Below, piece after piece: positions 35,031 to 46,181 of a stretch of 64,000 nt of DNA. The stretch is from Cheilinus undulatus (taxonomy: Eukaryota; Chordata; Actinopteri; Labriformes; Labridae): contig NC_054865.1 in assembly GCF_018320785.1 (NCBI RefSeq), positions 33,170,398 to 33,234,397 of the forward strand, written 5' to 3'. The translations under genes were made by a program, and so were the position numbers. The notes below the pieces were generated by a model that saw only the letters and a program-made list of their open reading frames with translations, searched no databases and had not been told where the DNA came from. The number at the start of each line of letters is the position of its first letter. Positions within the stretch are counted from its first letter, which is position 1.

Positions 35031-36689
35031 TGACCAGGTGATCTGAACAGATGATAGCATGACAGTGAATGGGCATTTGTGGAGGAGAGCATGTATGAGC
35101 ATAGTAAGAGAATGATTAAAAAACAGCAAGCAGAATATAGTCTCACCTAAAGTCTGCCTAGAGCTGCATTACAGGTAATGGTGTATTTTTGACAGATATT
35201 ATTTTGCGCAAAGAACACTTTGATCAGCATGCACATTTACTTTTTAACAGTACTTATTATATGGCAGAAAATCTAAATTCTTCCATATTTCAACACTTTT
35301 TTGTCTCAACATTTAGTTTTTGGATTTATCCAAAGATTTTTTGTGCGTGACCCACTACTGTGCTGCAATTTTGTGTGCATCTTCCTCACCAGATTATCCA
35401 TGGTGAGCTGATCTGTGTCATGTTATGTAATGTTAGAGCTCTTAGGAGTGTAAGCATCTGAAAACTCTGGGGCTGTTGTGTTTCAAGGCCTGGTTTGGAT
35501 ATGGTTTAAATGTACTGTACAATATTCTTCATATAGATCAAATGCTACTGATGCAAAGGTAATTCAGGCTTAAATAATAAGAAATATGTGACTAAGTAAA
35601 AACAGGACACACACAGAGGGAGTCTCATTCATAAATAATGGACCTTTGGGATATTCAGGTGCAATTAGGATTTCCAAAAATGTGGGTGTAAACATTTTAT
35701 TGTTCGATTTGCTGCCATAACAGTCGCACCTCTTTTAATATTAATGAGCACTGTGGAGTTATCTTTCTATTTATGTCCTAATGTTCCTACAGAGCTATCC
35801 AAATGCAGCAAACTGTCACAGATGGAGAAAAGCAGTCAGTTCAAGCAGATGTTTGAAGAGGCTGTGATAGCATGGGTTTAATGTGGAAATGCTGGAGAGT
35901 TTTATGAAGATTAGCTGTGCAAAAAACTCATTATGTGAGGATTAAACCACAAGTGTTGTGTTTCAAAGGCAAACAAAAAGATTAAGAGACACTGATTATT
36001 TTAGTAAATTAGTTTATCCCAATTGTTTTGTAAATGTCCTTCAGTGAATTTTGTCTTGAACATTAACTGAATTATGTAACACAAAATAAATCAGACCTTT
36101 TGGGGACAAGGAAAGCTTTGAGTTTTCAGGATTCAAAATCAAATGCAACACCATAGAATATATATCACAACTGATATTAAAGAGTTTGGAGTTTTAAAGG
36201 TCATGTGTGACTGTGAAAAAATTAAATGTTCTCTGCAAATGGGCATAGAGACAGACAGCATCTGTACTCTGTATTATTCTAAAGGGCAGCCAATCACAAA
36301 TTCCCTCCAGTATTCTGCTCACTCAGGTCCCTGCTAACAAACCAACTGTGTGACTTGGCCAGTGAGTCTGTCCTTTATAGTGTCTGTTCTGTAATACTGA
36401 TCAGACGGAATTAAGCCATTAAATTTACTAATGTGGTTTAATCTTGATCAAAACAAAAAGAAAAAGTTAAGTTAATGATCAGTTGTTTTTTACTTGTCTG
36501 TTATTTAATTTGGCTGCCATTTGATGTACAAGTGAAACACAGCTGGTCAGTCAAATTAGATACTCTTAGCTGAAGTGTGTTTTAGCCATATCTGCAAATA
36601 TGAAATCAAAAGGAGCTGCCTCAAAGTGAGGGAGGCTGGTTGACTCTAGGTCATGAATGAACCTTTTCTCCTCCATGTTTATTGAAAAA
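35031..36689. other. Intergenic, no gene
   Basis: Nothing recognisable. Confidence 0.5.
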
Positions 36690-37388
36690 AAAATGTGCTT
36701 TTTGGCCATCAGACAAGGCTTTATGTTTGGACACCAAACTCTGCACATCATCACAAACACGCCACTCCCAGTGTGAAGCATGGTGGTGGCAGCATCATGC
36801 TGTGGGGATGCTTCTTGGCAGCAGGCCCTGGAAGGCTTGTGAAGGTAGAGGGTAAAGGAAAAATACAGAAAAATCCTGGAGGGCAATCTCATTTAGTCTG
36901 CAAGAGAACTATGGAAGACGATTTACTTTCCAGGAAGACAATGACCTGAAGCATATAGAAAAACTGCATAGAAATGGTTCAAAGACAACAAGGTGAATGT
37001 TCTGGAGTCAAAGTAGAGAATTTGTGGCTGGATTTGAAAAGGGCTGTTCACACACCTCCCCATGCAACCTGGCAGAGCTTAAGCAGTTTTGCAAAGAAGA
37101 ATGGAGATAAATTTGCAGTGTCCAGATGCGCAAGCCTGATTGAGACCTATCCACCCAGACTCAGTGCTGTGATTGCAGCCAAAGGTGACCCTACTAAATA
37201 CTGACTACAAGGAGGTGAATATTTTACATTTTATATTTTGTAGATATCTGTTTTGACTTTGACATTATAAAGGGGTTTTGTAAGAAAAAAAGTGTCAAAA
37301 AAGCCCATTTATGTTAACCATGACTGATTTATTAAATCAGTAAACGGGTAAAACAGCCAAGGGGATGAATACTTTTTATAGGGCCTGT
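36690..37388 (+). mobile_element. 5'-truncated Tc1-like transposon copy
   Basis: The copy begins inside a transposase gene (GHQTRLYVWTPNSAHHH, then [19 protein letters not shown] at 36695-36840). It passes the second Asp region (FQEDNDLKH) and the C-terminus ([12 protein letters not shown], near 37075-37110), with frameshifts. It ends in a terminal repeat reading GGATGAATACTTTTTATAGG. It is the same family and orientation as the copy at 8752-10087. The 5' half and left inverted repeat are absent. Confidence 0.9.
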
Positions 37389-40300
37389 TAAAAGTCTCCT
37401 AACAGCATGTATTAATTACCTGTTGTTTGAAGTTGGTTCTCATTGCATTAATAATGTTTATTTGTGATGTGACAAGTTAACTACTGGCTCGATCCAGAGA
37501 GCAAAAATACTGTTTGATAAAAACTGGAAAATAAAGATTGGAAGTGGAATTCAAAAAGTGAATTCAATGCAAATATAACAAGTAAAGAAGTACATACAAT
37601 GTAACATTACCATTATTATTGCTGTTAATTTCTGTGTTGTCTATACTTGTGTTTGTTGACACAGAGCCCACTTTAGCAGGATATGATTGCTGCATTCACC
37701 CATATGATGCTGTTAAAGGATGGCGAGAGAGAGAGAGTGAGGAAGTGGGCGAGTGAACAGCAATTGCACATGACAAAGAGAATAAATGTATTCTGTAGTC
37801 TTGCTGTTGTTTCATATGCTTTGTTATTATATGTAGCCTGTATGTTTATGCAATGACAGGATTAATCAAGAAACGTGTTTCTCAGTCTAACTGTTCACAC
37901 ATAATGGGCTGTAACTGCTGGAGTAGATTTTATTTGACTCCAGGCTGTATGTTTGCTTCCTGATGCTCCATCACAATGCTGATTTGTGTATTTTTTTTCT
38001 TTCAGGTTCAGGAAACTATGTTGTAAAAAAATATATATGTTGCATAACATCCTGAAAGTGAACTATTCTAACTTCAACAAAACTTTCCTTAGAGTACAAT
38101 CAAATATTGCTGATTGTGAGAATTTTCGTGAACGTTTATGCTCACATAATACCCTGCTATACATGGGACCAACTCTGTGCCCTTTAAGTCCCACAAGTAG
38201 GACTTAATGTACTCCTGATGTGTTGCTCTCACACAAGGTAACTGTGGCCTCTCCTTCACCTGAGCTCATTGCCACCACAGCGATTATCCTGCAAAGTTCA
38301 GCCCTGAGGTCAAAGATCCGCTGTCACCACTTCAATAAAGGCCTGAGCAGTACCGTGATGGATGCGTGTTATTTCCATCATGATGATCTCAGCCTGCTGG
38401 TCATAACCTTGATGCATAGAAAACAAGGTCATATTCACACAGTCATGTCATGCAGACGCTGTGCTGTTGGACATGCACAGTCATAACAGTAATAGCCTAC
38501 AGTTACATCTCTTGATACCATCATAAAACTACTAATTAAACAGGAACATTTTTCCCATTGTTAACACAAAAGGTATACGTGTGGATTTTAATCAGTGCAA
38601 CAGAAAAAAAAAACATGCAGGCATCCATCTTCACTCAGTACTTCTGCTGGCACTCTTATCACGACCAATTAACATTTAAAAGGGACGTTGCCACAAATTG
38701 CCATTTCATTAATTATGTCTGCTAGAAGCTTACATTACAAGCAATCTTTCAATAACCAAGTAGCTACAGGGGACAGCATAATAATGAGGGCTGGAAATTA
38801 TTTCTCTGAAGCCGAGAAAAGTGAAAAGATAATCTAATGCAGGGAATAACTGATGAGTTTTAGCCGAACACGTGGAAATGGCTCCAGGGAAGGCAGCAGT
38901 GATCGGTCGTTGTTTGGTCCAGACTGAAAAACCATCAGTGTTAGATTGGATGGGCTTCAATAATATGTTGTTGTGTTCACGCTCTCAAAAATATGACTCA
39001 AAATGACTAAGGTGAACCTCTGACTTCTCCAGCACCACCATGAGAATGGCATTTGTTGCTCTGGGTGAAAGGCTTTGATAACTGCTGGATGGCTGCTATT
39101 TTACACTGAAAGCATATTTATGTTTTCTTCAGGTCCAACTGTAATAACTAGTTAACTAGTCTGTACCAGTTCTGGAGAAATGGCTTATTGAACCCATCCT
39201 GTTAGGACGAATGTGTTCTGAGTTATTTTCTCTCCTTTCATCCAAACACAGTTTTTCAGCACAGCTTTGCAGGACTCTCAAAACAGTGTCCTGTTATGGT
39301 CAAACTGATTCTAAAAGGCAGGTGAGCCCTGGAATTAAAAAGACCTAATATCTTATTAACTTTTCAAGATGCAGCATAAGAAGTACTCCTCATCAAAACT
39401 GTAATTTTAGCAGGCAGGTTGCTAAATCTGAAACTGCTGTTTCAAAGTGCGCAATGTTGGCATCATCAGCTGTGTCCCATTTCAGGGGTACATTCTTAGA
39501 AGGACCCAGCCCTCCTAACCTGCACAGGTGTAACTGAAATTAGTCGGCAGGATTCCATATTTGCATTACCAGCTGTCCCCACACTTCCCTTTAAGTGCAG
39601 CCCTTGCTACCTACAGCAAACTAGCAGCTTCAGTGAAGAAGCTGTATGGTATGAATTTGACTAAGCTGAAACCAATAACATGCATTCACAGTAGGCTATA
39701 TTACTGGCTTGTTTGAATTGGCACAAAATGAACCTTAAGGTATCTTTGGCAACTAAGGTTGCATCCGATTAATCTTTTGTTGGCTGGGGATAAGAGGAAG
39801 CATTTGTAATCACTCTTTGGGGCATGCTCCAAAGGATTCATGCCCTAAAATGGGACATAACTACTGACTGTGAAACAAGATGGATGATATTATAGCATCC
39901 AAAAAGCAAAGTCATGACATTAAGAGCTCCCTACTGACTGGCTGCAGAATTGGTCGTTTGCAGTCATGTGATCCTAATGACAGGTGAATGTCAGATAGAG
40001 GGCAAGAAGTGAAGAATGCCAGGAAGGAGTGAATGGGGACCTGCATGCAATTATCGTCAGAAAATTTCTACATACATTGAGTATGATCTCTTACGCTTAG
40101 TTTATGACAAAAATGCAATTTTTTTTTTTCCTGCAGATTTTCTCCGGGATGGGGGTGATCGATTTCACATATTAGCCCTGCAAACATCCGACTACACATC
40201 TAACCAGATGAAGAGAGACAAGAGTGTTGAGTCTTATACTGGGCTAAGAGGCTAGCTTTGCCTTTTATACTGCTTTTCTCCCTCATTTTGTCATTAACAT

Positions 40301-41099
40301 GCTTTAAATGATATACTTGTTAAAGGAGGCTGATCTAGTACTGAGTGACTGAGATGCCTGATCCAGATGTGACCTGGCTGACACCCTTTACCACTGTTAC
40401 ATGATTGGCACCCAGGTGGGACTGAAGTTAAAACAGTTTCTTATTATCCATGTTATGGTGTGAATAAAAGTCCATAACAGTTTAAAACAAACAGAATTCC
40501 ACAAACTTACAGTGTCTATAAACCTCACACTTAAGCAGTCAAAAACCTTTTGCTCCTCTGTTATCAAACACCTGACCTAGACTGTGACATCCTCATATTT
40601 ATGGGAGTCAATAAACTGACTAGTACAACTGAGCTCAGCCATATGAGCCAGATCTCTAATGGAGATGGATATCCTGTCATAACGAATAAGGCTGGGTTGA
40701 CCTCAGCTGTGAAAACACAAGCAAGATCAGGGTTTACCATGCCAAACTGTACTGAACCAAGCCAGACCACTGGATGGAAATGGACAATATATGATCCCAT
40801 GCCTGTGGATTTGGTGAGGTTCAGTTTGAAGAAGTTTTTTGTTCAAATAATGGGTAAAATGCCACGATTGACAACACAGCCTATGAAGGCGGCACCAGTG
40901 ATGCTGTAAGCAATGAATTAGTAGAGTAAATAAGAAACAGTAAAAGGAAACTTTGCAAACACTAACACAAGAGTCATTCAATGTTCTTATATATGTTTTA
41001 CTTTAAACCAACACAAGAGTCTGTTCTGCAGTAGACTAAAGCTGTTAGGGCTAGGGTGTCAAAATCATAACAAAGTCTGTAGCATCATCACTGGTCCCA
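37389..41099. other. Intergenic, no gene
   Basis: Opposing ORFs at 40550-40981 are open on both strands but match no family I know. A CCAGTGGTCTGGCTTGGTTC stretch (minus strand, near 40770) resembles ends of short fish transposons. This may be the eroded 5' flank of the LINE. Confidence 0.4.
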
Positions 41100-42185
41100 A
41101 ACCAGTGCAATTCGTCATCACCAGTGCACAGGCATTTTGGTCTCGCTTTTATACAGCTGGAGGAGGAGATGAGTTGTTACACTTCATATAAAGGCCGCTG
41201 TTTATGTTTGTGGAGATTTCAACAGTCGAACTGGTCGCCTGGAAGACTATTATTGATACAGATAGAGATGTTCCACCTAGAGTCAATTTGGATGTAGTTG
41301 TAAATAAAAAGGGGGAAATGCTGATTGAATTTCTGACAGACTGTAAATGCTGTGTTTTGAATGGACGAATAGTTGGAAATAATAACTTTACTTCAGTTTC
41401 AGCAAAAGGGAAGGCAGTCGTAGACTATATAATTATGGCACATGACTGTTTAAAGACTTGTGTGGAGCTACAGTAAATATCCACAGCCCTAATGAGCTTA
41501 ATGATAGAGGAGGCAGGAGCTGTTTCAATTTATTGGGTGATCGGTGTAAAGCACCAGATCACTCCTTGTTGATTTTGACTTTTCAAGCAGGGGGAGGCAC
41601 TAGTGCTGACTTTATGATTACAGATAATGTTGTGTTGAAAGAAAAGCCACAACATAGAAGAAATGTCCAACCTCATCTCTTCTCCTCTGACGAGGGGCAA
41701 ATTGCAATTATGGAACTTGTAGATAAGCTTTCTCAAATGAAACATCAAGGATAAATTGATAAATGGTATGATGAATTTTGTAAACTTGTTAATGATGCTA
41801 TGGAGACCGGCAAAAGTTCTTTTACTAATAGGAGATGTGGTGCCAGAAAGAACAGGCCTTATTGGAACAGTCAACTGAAAATGTTGTGGGAGGAGATGAA
41901 GATGGCAGAGAAAAGATTTCTTATGTGTGACAGTACGGATATGAGAAAGCAGGAATTGAATTATGAGTTTAAGACCAAACAGCACTTATTTGATAGAAAA
42001 AAACTTCAAGCTTGTAAGAGAAAATATCAGAAGGGGCAAGCATTAAAAATAGAGTGTTTGCAAACAAATAATCCTCAGTTGTTCTGGAAAATGATAAATA
42101 ATTTGGGCCCCAGGAAAATCAAAAAAGTACCAATGGAACTAGTTTGGGAAAATGGAACTTCTGTTTTTGATATTGAATCTGTGCT

Positions 42186-42211
42186 AAAAAAAAAAAAAAA
42201 AAAAAAAAAAA
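42186..42211. repeat. 26-base poly-A run inside the LINE
   Basis: An uninterrupted A run between the linker and RT segments of the LINE. It may mark slippage expansion of a lysine-rich stretch or a small secondary insertion. Confidence 0.95.
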
Positions 42212-43796
42212 TGGGAAGCTGATTTTGGTTCTTTATTTTCTGGAAGTTGTGGCTCAGTTGAGTGGGCTGACACTTATTTTGAAAAGGTGGTGGATTTCAA
42301 AAATAACATAGAGGCTTCCATGCAATATAATTTTGACCCCTTTAACCAGTACTTAAATTCTCATATCACTGAGGAAGAAGTGAAAAGGGCAATTGAAGGA
42401 CTTAAATCAAAGAAAGCTACTGGTTTTGATAACTTGTCAAATGAACTACTAAAATTACCTTCCCCATTTCCAGTTCTTTTTAATCTTTTCTCTGTTTGCT
42501 TGGAGTATAGTCTGGTTAGGGTTAGGGTTAATCTGGTTCCCTCCTTTTGGCTTAAATCTATTATTAAACCTATCCCCAAGTCCCAAAATATTGACCCGCA
42601 ATTTCCGTTGAATTATAGGGGGGTTAGTCTCCTCAGTTGTGTTCATAAACTTTACTCTAGTATTCTTAATGAGAGGTTGTACTGTTATTTAGAAGCATCT
42701 GATTTGTTGGCAGAAGAACAGAATGGATTCTGGAAAAAGGGCCTGTATTGATCTTATATATTCCTTATCCACAATGGTCCGTGCTAGAATACAAGATGGG
42801 AGGTCTACATTTTGTTGTTTTATAGATTTTTAGAAAGCCTTCAACTGTATTGTTAATGAGCTTCTCAATTTCAAATTATTAAATGTAGGTATTGATGGAA
42901 AATTTTATAATTCTCTTAAAGCTATCTACCAAAACCCAGTATCTTGTGTGCAGGTAAATGATTACATAACAGGCTGGTTCCCTACACCTTTTGGTGTAAA
43001 ACGGTGATGTGCTCTCTCCTATACTGTTAGAAGAGAGCACCTATACAAATGATTTAATCACCGAAATTAAACAAACAGCAACTGGTGTTCAAGTAGGTGA
43101 GCTAAAGGTAGCCACTCTGCTGTATGCAGATGATATAGTCCTCCTTGCAGAGACTGAAAATGACCTTCAGAATCTGTTAAATAGTGTTTACTGTTGGTGC
43201 AGTAAATGGAGATTAAAGATAAATAGAGATAAAACTCAGATTAGGCATTTCAGGAAGAAGGGGCAATCACAAACTGAGTTTGAATTTTGTTTTGGTTCTA
43301 CTCCCCTTTTATTTACTGAGAATTACAAGTATCTAGGATTGATTATTGATGAACACCTTGCATTTGTTGAAGTTAAAGTTTTATCAGAATCTGCAGGTAG
43401 AGCTCTGGGAGCTGTCCTTAATAAAGTCAAACTTTGTCTCGATCTTGGCTATAAAACGTACAAACAGCTGTATAAATCCTGTGTTTGTCCTATACTGTAT
43501 TAGACTATGGTGCAGGGGTTTGGGGTTACCGTAGTCCATCCAGATCTGAAGCAATTCAAAATAGAGCTATTCGCTGCTTTCTGGGCGTACATAAAAACGC
43601 CCCAAAACTTGCATTCAACAGTAATATGGGTTGGGAACCTTGTGCAGTGAGACATATGGGTGACATGGTGTGGCTATGGAATAGCTTGATCAATATGCCA
43701 GATAGCAGGCTTACTAAACAAATATCTAACTAGGACATGTCCAATAGTTACACCTGGGCAAGAAAAGTAGAAAAAAATATTTGATAAGGCTGGTCT

Positions 43797-43798
<2 letters not shown>

Positions 43799-43847
<49 letters not shown>
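43799..43847. repeat. TA dinucleotide microsatellite inside the LINE
   Basis: About 24 TA units, located within the C-terminal part of the LINE between two recognisable coding segments. Confidence 0.96.
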
Positions 43848-43850
<3 letters not shown>

Positions 43851-44570
43851 TAAATTAAGGTGTCATGTCAACCAAATCAAATCAATATTTTTTTGAGAAG
43901 TATTAACAAAATTGGGCTGAGGAAGTTTTATGTAAACCTAAATTAAGAACTTATAATCTGGTTAAAAGAGTTTACAGTCCAGAGCTTTATGTTACTCTAA
44001 ACCTAACTAGGGCTCAGAGATCTGTCTGTGCTCAGCTCAGATGTGGCATCCTTCCTCTTGCTCTGGAAACAGGTCACTTCCATGCTGTACCTGAGGAGGA
44101 GCAAACATGTGTGTTGTGTGATTTGGGTAGAGTTGAAAATGAAATGCACCTTTAATTCTGTTGTCCTCTGTATCACAATCTAAGATGCCAGCTTTTCTGT
44201 AAAATGCCTGCAGAGTGTCCTGATTTGTTTTCTATCTCTGATGAAGAAAGACTCAAATTTTTGTTTACACACAAAGTGTTTCAACTTGCACAATTTGTGC
44301 TGAAAGTTTTTCAACAGCAAAAGAGGACACTTTATATTTGACTAAAGCTGCTGTCTAATAAGTGTAAGGTCTAATTGCTAATGAGCAACATTTTGTTAAC
44401 ACTTGATTTGTTTCTGCCTGATATGTACTGTGATGAGTTGCTCTCGTCTTTGCTTGATTGATCTTATTTGTTTTGTATTTCAGTGTCTTGTAAGCCCGTG
44501 AGGGCTGGGCACCTCTTTTGGTGTATGGCACGATGAAATGATAATAAATAAAACTAAAACTAACACCCAG

Positions 44571-46181
44571 ATATCTGAGAGAAAGGCAGGTAGTTTACCC
44601 TTTAAATGCTCATATTTATGATCAACACTTGTGCTGTATTTAAGTCAGAAATATCAGAATGCATAAATGAATTAAAGTCACTTTAGAAATACATTTACAA
44701 TAACTACCTTAGTTTTTACTGTAAGTACATAATTGCATGCTATAGCGTTTCACTCAGGTTATGATGATACTCATCTCCTAGCTCTGTTCCAGGCTTTTTT
44801 AGGGAGGTTGTGTCTTTGTTTTCTATTTGGAGGCAGAAGTGTGAAACGGGTTTAAATGAACGGATAAATTAAGTTGGCCTTCACAAATCTCTGGGCCAGT
44901 TCAGAGTGAGTGCAGCTGTTGGATTCAAGAAGGAGTTTGGGTGATTTTCGAGGATTTTACTCGGGCATTTAGTGGATTTAGTCATTTGGCCAGCAGGTTG
45001 GAAAATAATCCCTCTGGCTAAACACAAGTAGAATATCACAGTTTGAGGTTTTCCCTTGAGGACATTCATGCTGCATGAGATGAAAAAAGCTCATTACATA
45101 ACGAAGGAGCAGATATAGAGCTGCTGTGTGTTTCTAAGGTCTGTTTTTGAAATAACTTCCTATTAATGCTGTGAACTACTCAGACAGATGTGTGTGTGAA
45201 TTTAGCACAGCTGATATGGTGCTTTTAAGTAGGCCCCTCCAGGCAGACCCACATATACTGCACCCCATTTTGTGGATTTACAGTAAATCATTACTGTCTC
45301 ATACACTAATGTGTGAGCATGTGCACACTCACAGGCAGCATGCGCCATAACTCCTTTAAGCTTGAAGTCAATAAACAATAAACAGTGATATTCAGCATAG
45401 CTCAGCCATGAATCTGTGCTCAATGAAAGGTGCAAATTTATATCACTCACATGGTTCAGGCCATGTGGAGGTCAGTGGAGAGACAGAGTGGCGCTTGCAG
45501 AGGAAGGAGCAGAACCATATACTTTAAAGAAAAATTCTTGATATTATGCAGAGACGCTGGAAGTGCACACATAATTCAAGGTCATGAAACTCCATCTGGT
45601 GACATAAAAATGACACTCTCTTGTTTTTCTTGATTTAAACTTGTAAGAATGATTCCTGGGATAGAACAGTGATAACAACTGTTTCCCCTCTTATCTGTAT
45701 TATGCAGCTCCACACAAGCCAAAGTGAATGAGAGTAAGCTGTAGATTAGGAATGTTTCTGTGGTTCAATACTGCCCCCTGGTGGTATTTATAAATACAAA
45801 CTAAAGGCTTGAAGAAACAACACTTTTCTCTCATTTAAAACACGCACATTATTGGCATATCACATGAAAATAATAACAAGCATACACATTTAAACATAAA
45901 TATATTTCTCCTCTATATCTTGAAAAACTATGATTTTTACATGTTCTCTTTCACATTAGAAATGTTTCTCTGCTGACAATTATTTAATCCAAAACTTACT
46001 TATTAACAAAAAAAATCTGCAACATTCTTTCATAGTAAGTATGTTTCATTTTAAGGTCATAGATGACCTTAAAAGGGTCTCAATGCAGCTAACAGCCACC
46101 TTTACAAACACAAAACTAAACAAAAGATGATCTTAAAAGTCCCAGCAGCCATTGCTGTCAGTGGAGATGATGATGAGAAAT
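44571..46181. other. Spacer between LINE and SLC38A8
   Basis: It contains the CTCF-like motif at 45771-45784. The 3' UTR of SLC38A8 must extend into its right side, but no clear AATAAA signal was located on the minus strand close to the stop codon. Confidence 0.5.
45771..45784 (+). promoter_or_regulatory. CTCF-like binding motif
   Basis: The sequence CTGCCCCCTGGTGG matches the core of the vertebrate CTCF motif almost perfectly (reverse complement CCACCAGGGGGCAG). It sits about 400 bases beyond the stop codon of SLC38A8, between that gene and the LINE-rich spacer. Occupancy cannot be judged from sequence. Confidence 0.5.

Larger units (their letters stand above)
41100..44570 (+). mobile_element. 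Non-LTR retrotransposon (LINE) with endonuclease and reverse transcriptase, broken
   Basis: Segments occur in the order expected of an APE-type LINE ORF2. The endonuclease parts are 41204-41476 (KGKAVVDYIIM) and 41458-41754 (the APDHSLL active-site tail). A basic linker follows at 41800-42180 (CKRKYQKGQALK, then NPQLFWKMINNLGPRK). The RT start is at 42340-42750 (KSKKATGFDNL, then PIPKSQ and NYRGVSLLS). An RT motif with CFIDF, stop, KAFN lies at about 42816-42845. The YADD catalytic box is in 43009-43503 (LLYADDIVLLAE). A thumb-like region follows (VLDYGAGVWGY), then a C-terminal CxxC...H stretch near 44107-44152. The copy ends in AATAAATAAAACTAAAACT near 44570. Multiple stops and frameshifts, an internal 26-A run (42186-42211) and a TA tract (43799-43847) show that it is dead. 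The clade is not certain, and the true 5' end was not located. Confidence 0.88.

Noticed and set aside
40550..40981. Opposing ORFs of 119 and 84 codons
   Set aside because: No recognisable protein; likely eroded repeat sequence next to the LINE.
42505..42530. Telomere-like TTAGGG units
   Set aside because: Only two to three units, located within the LINE RT region; not a telomere or interstitial array.
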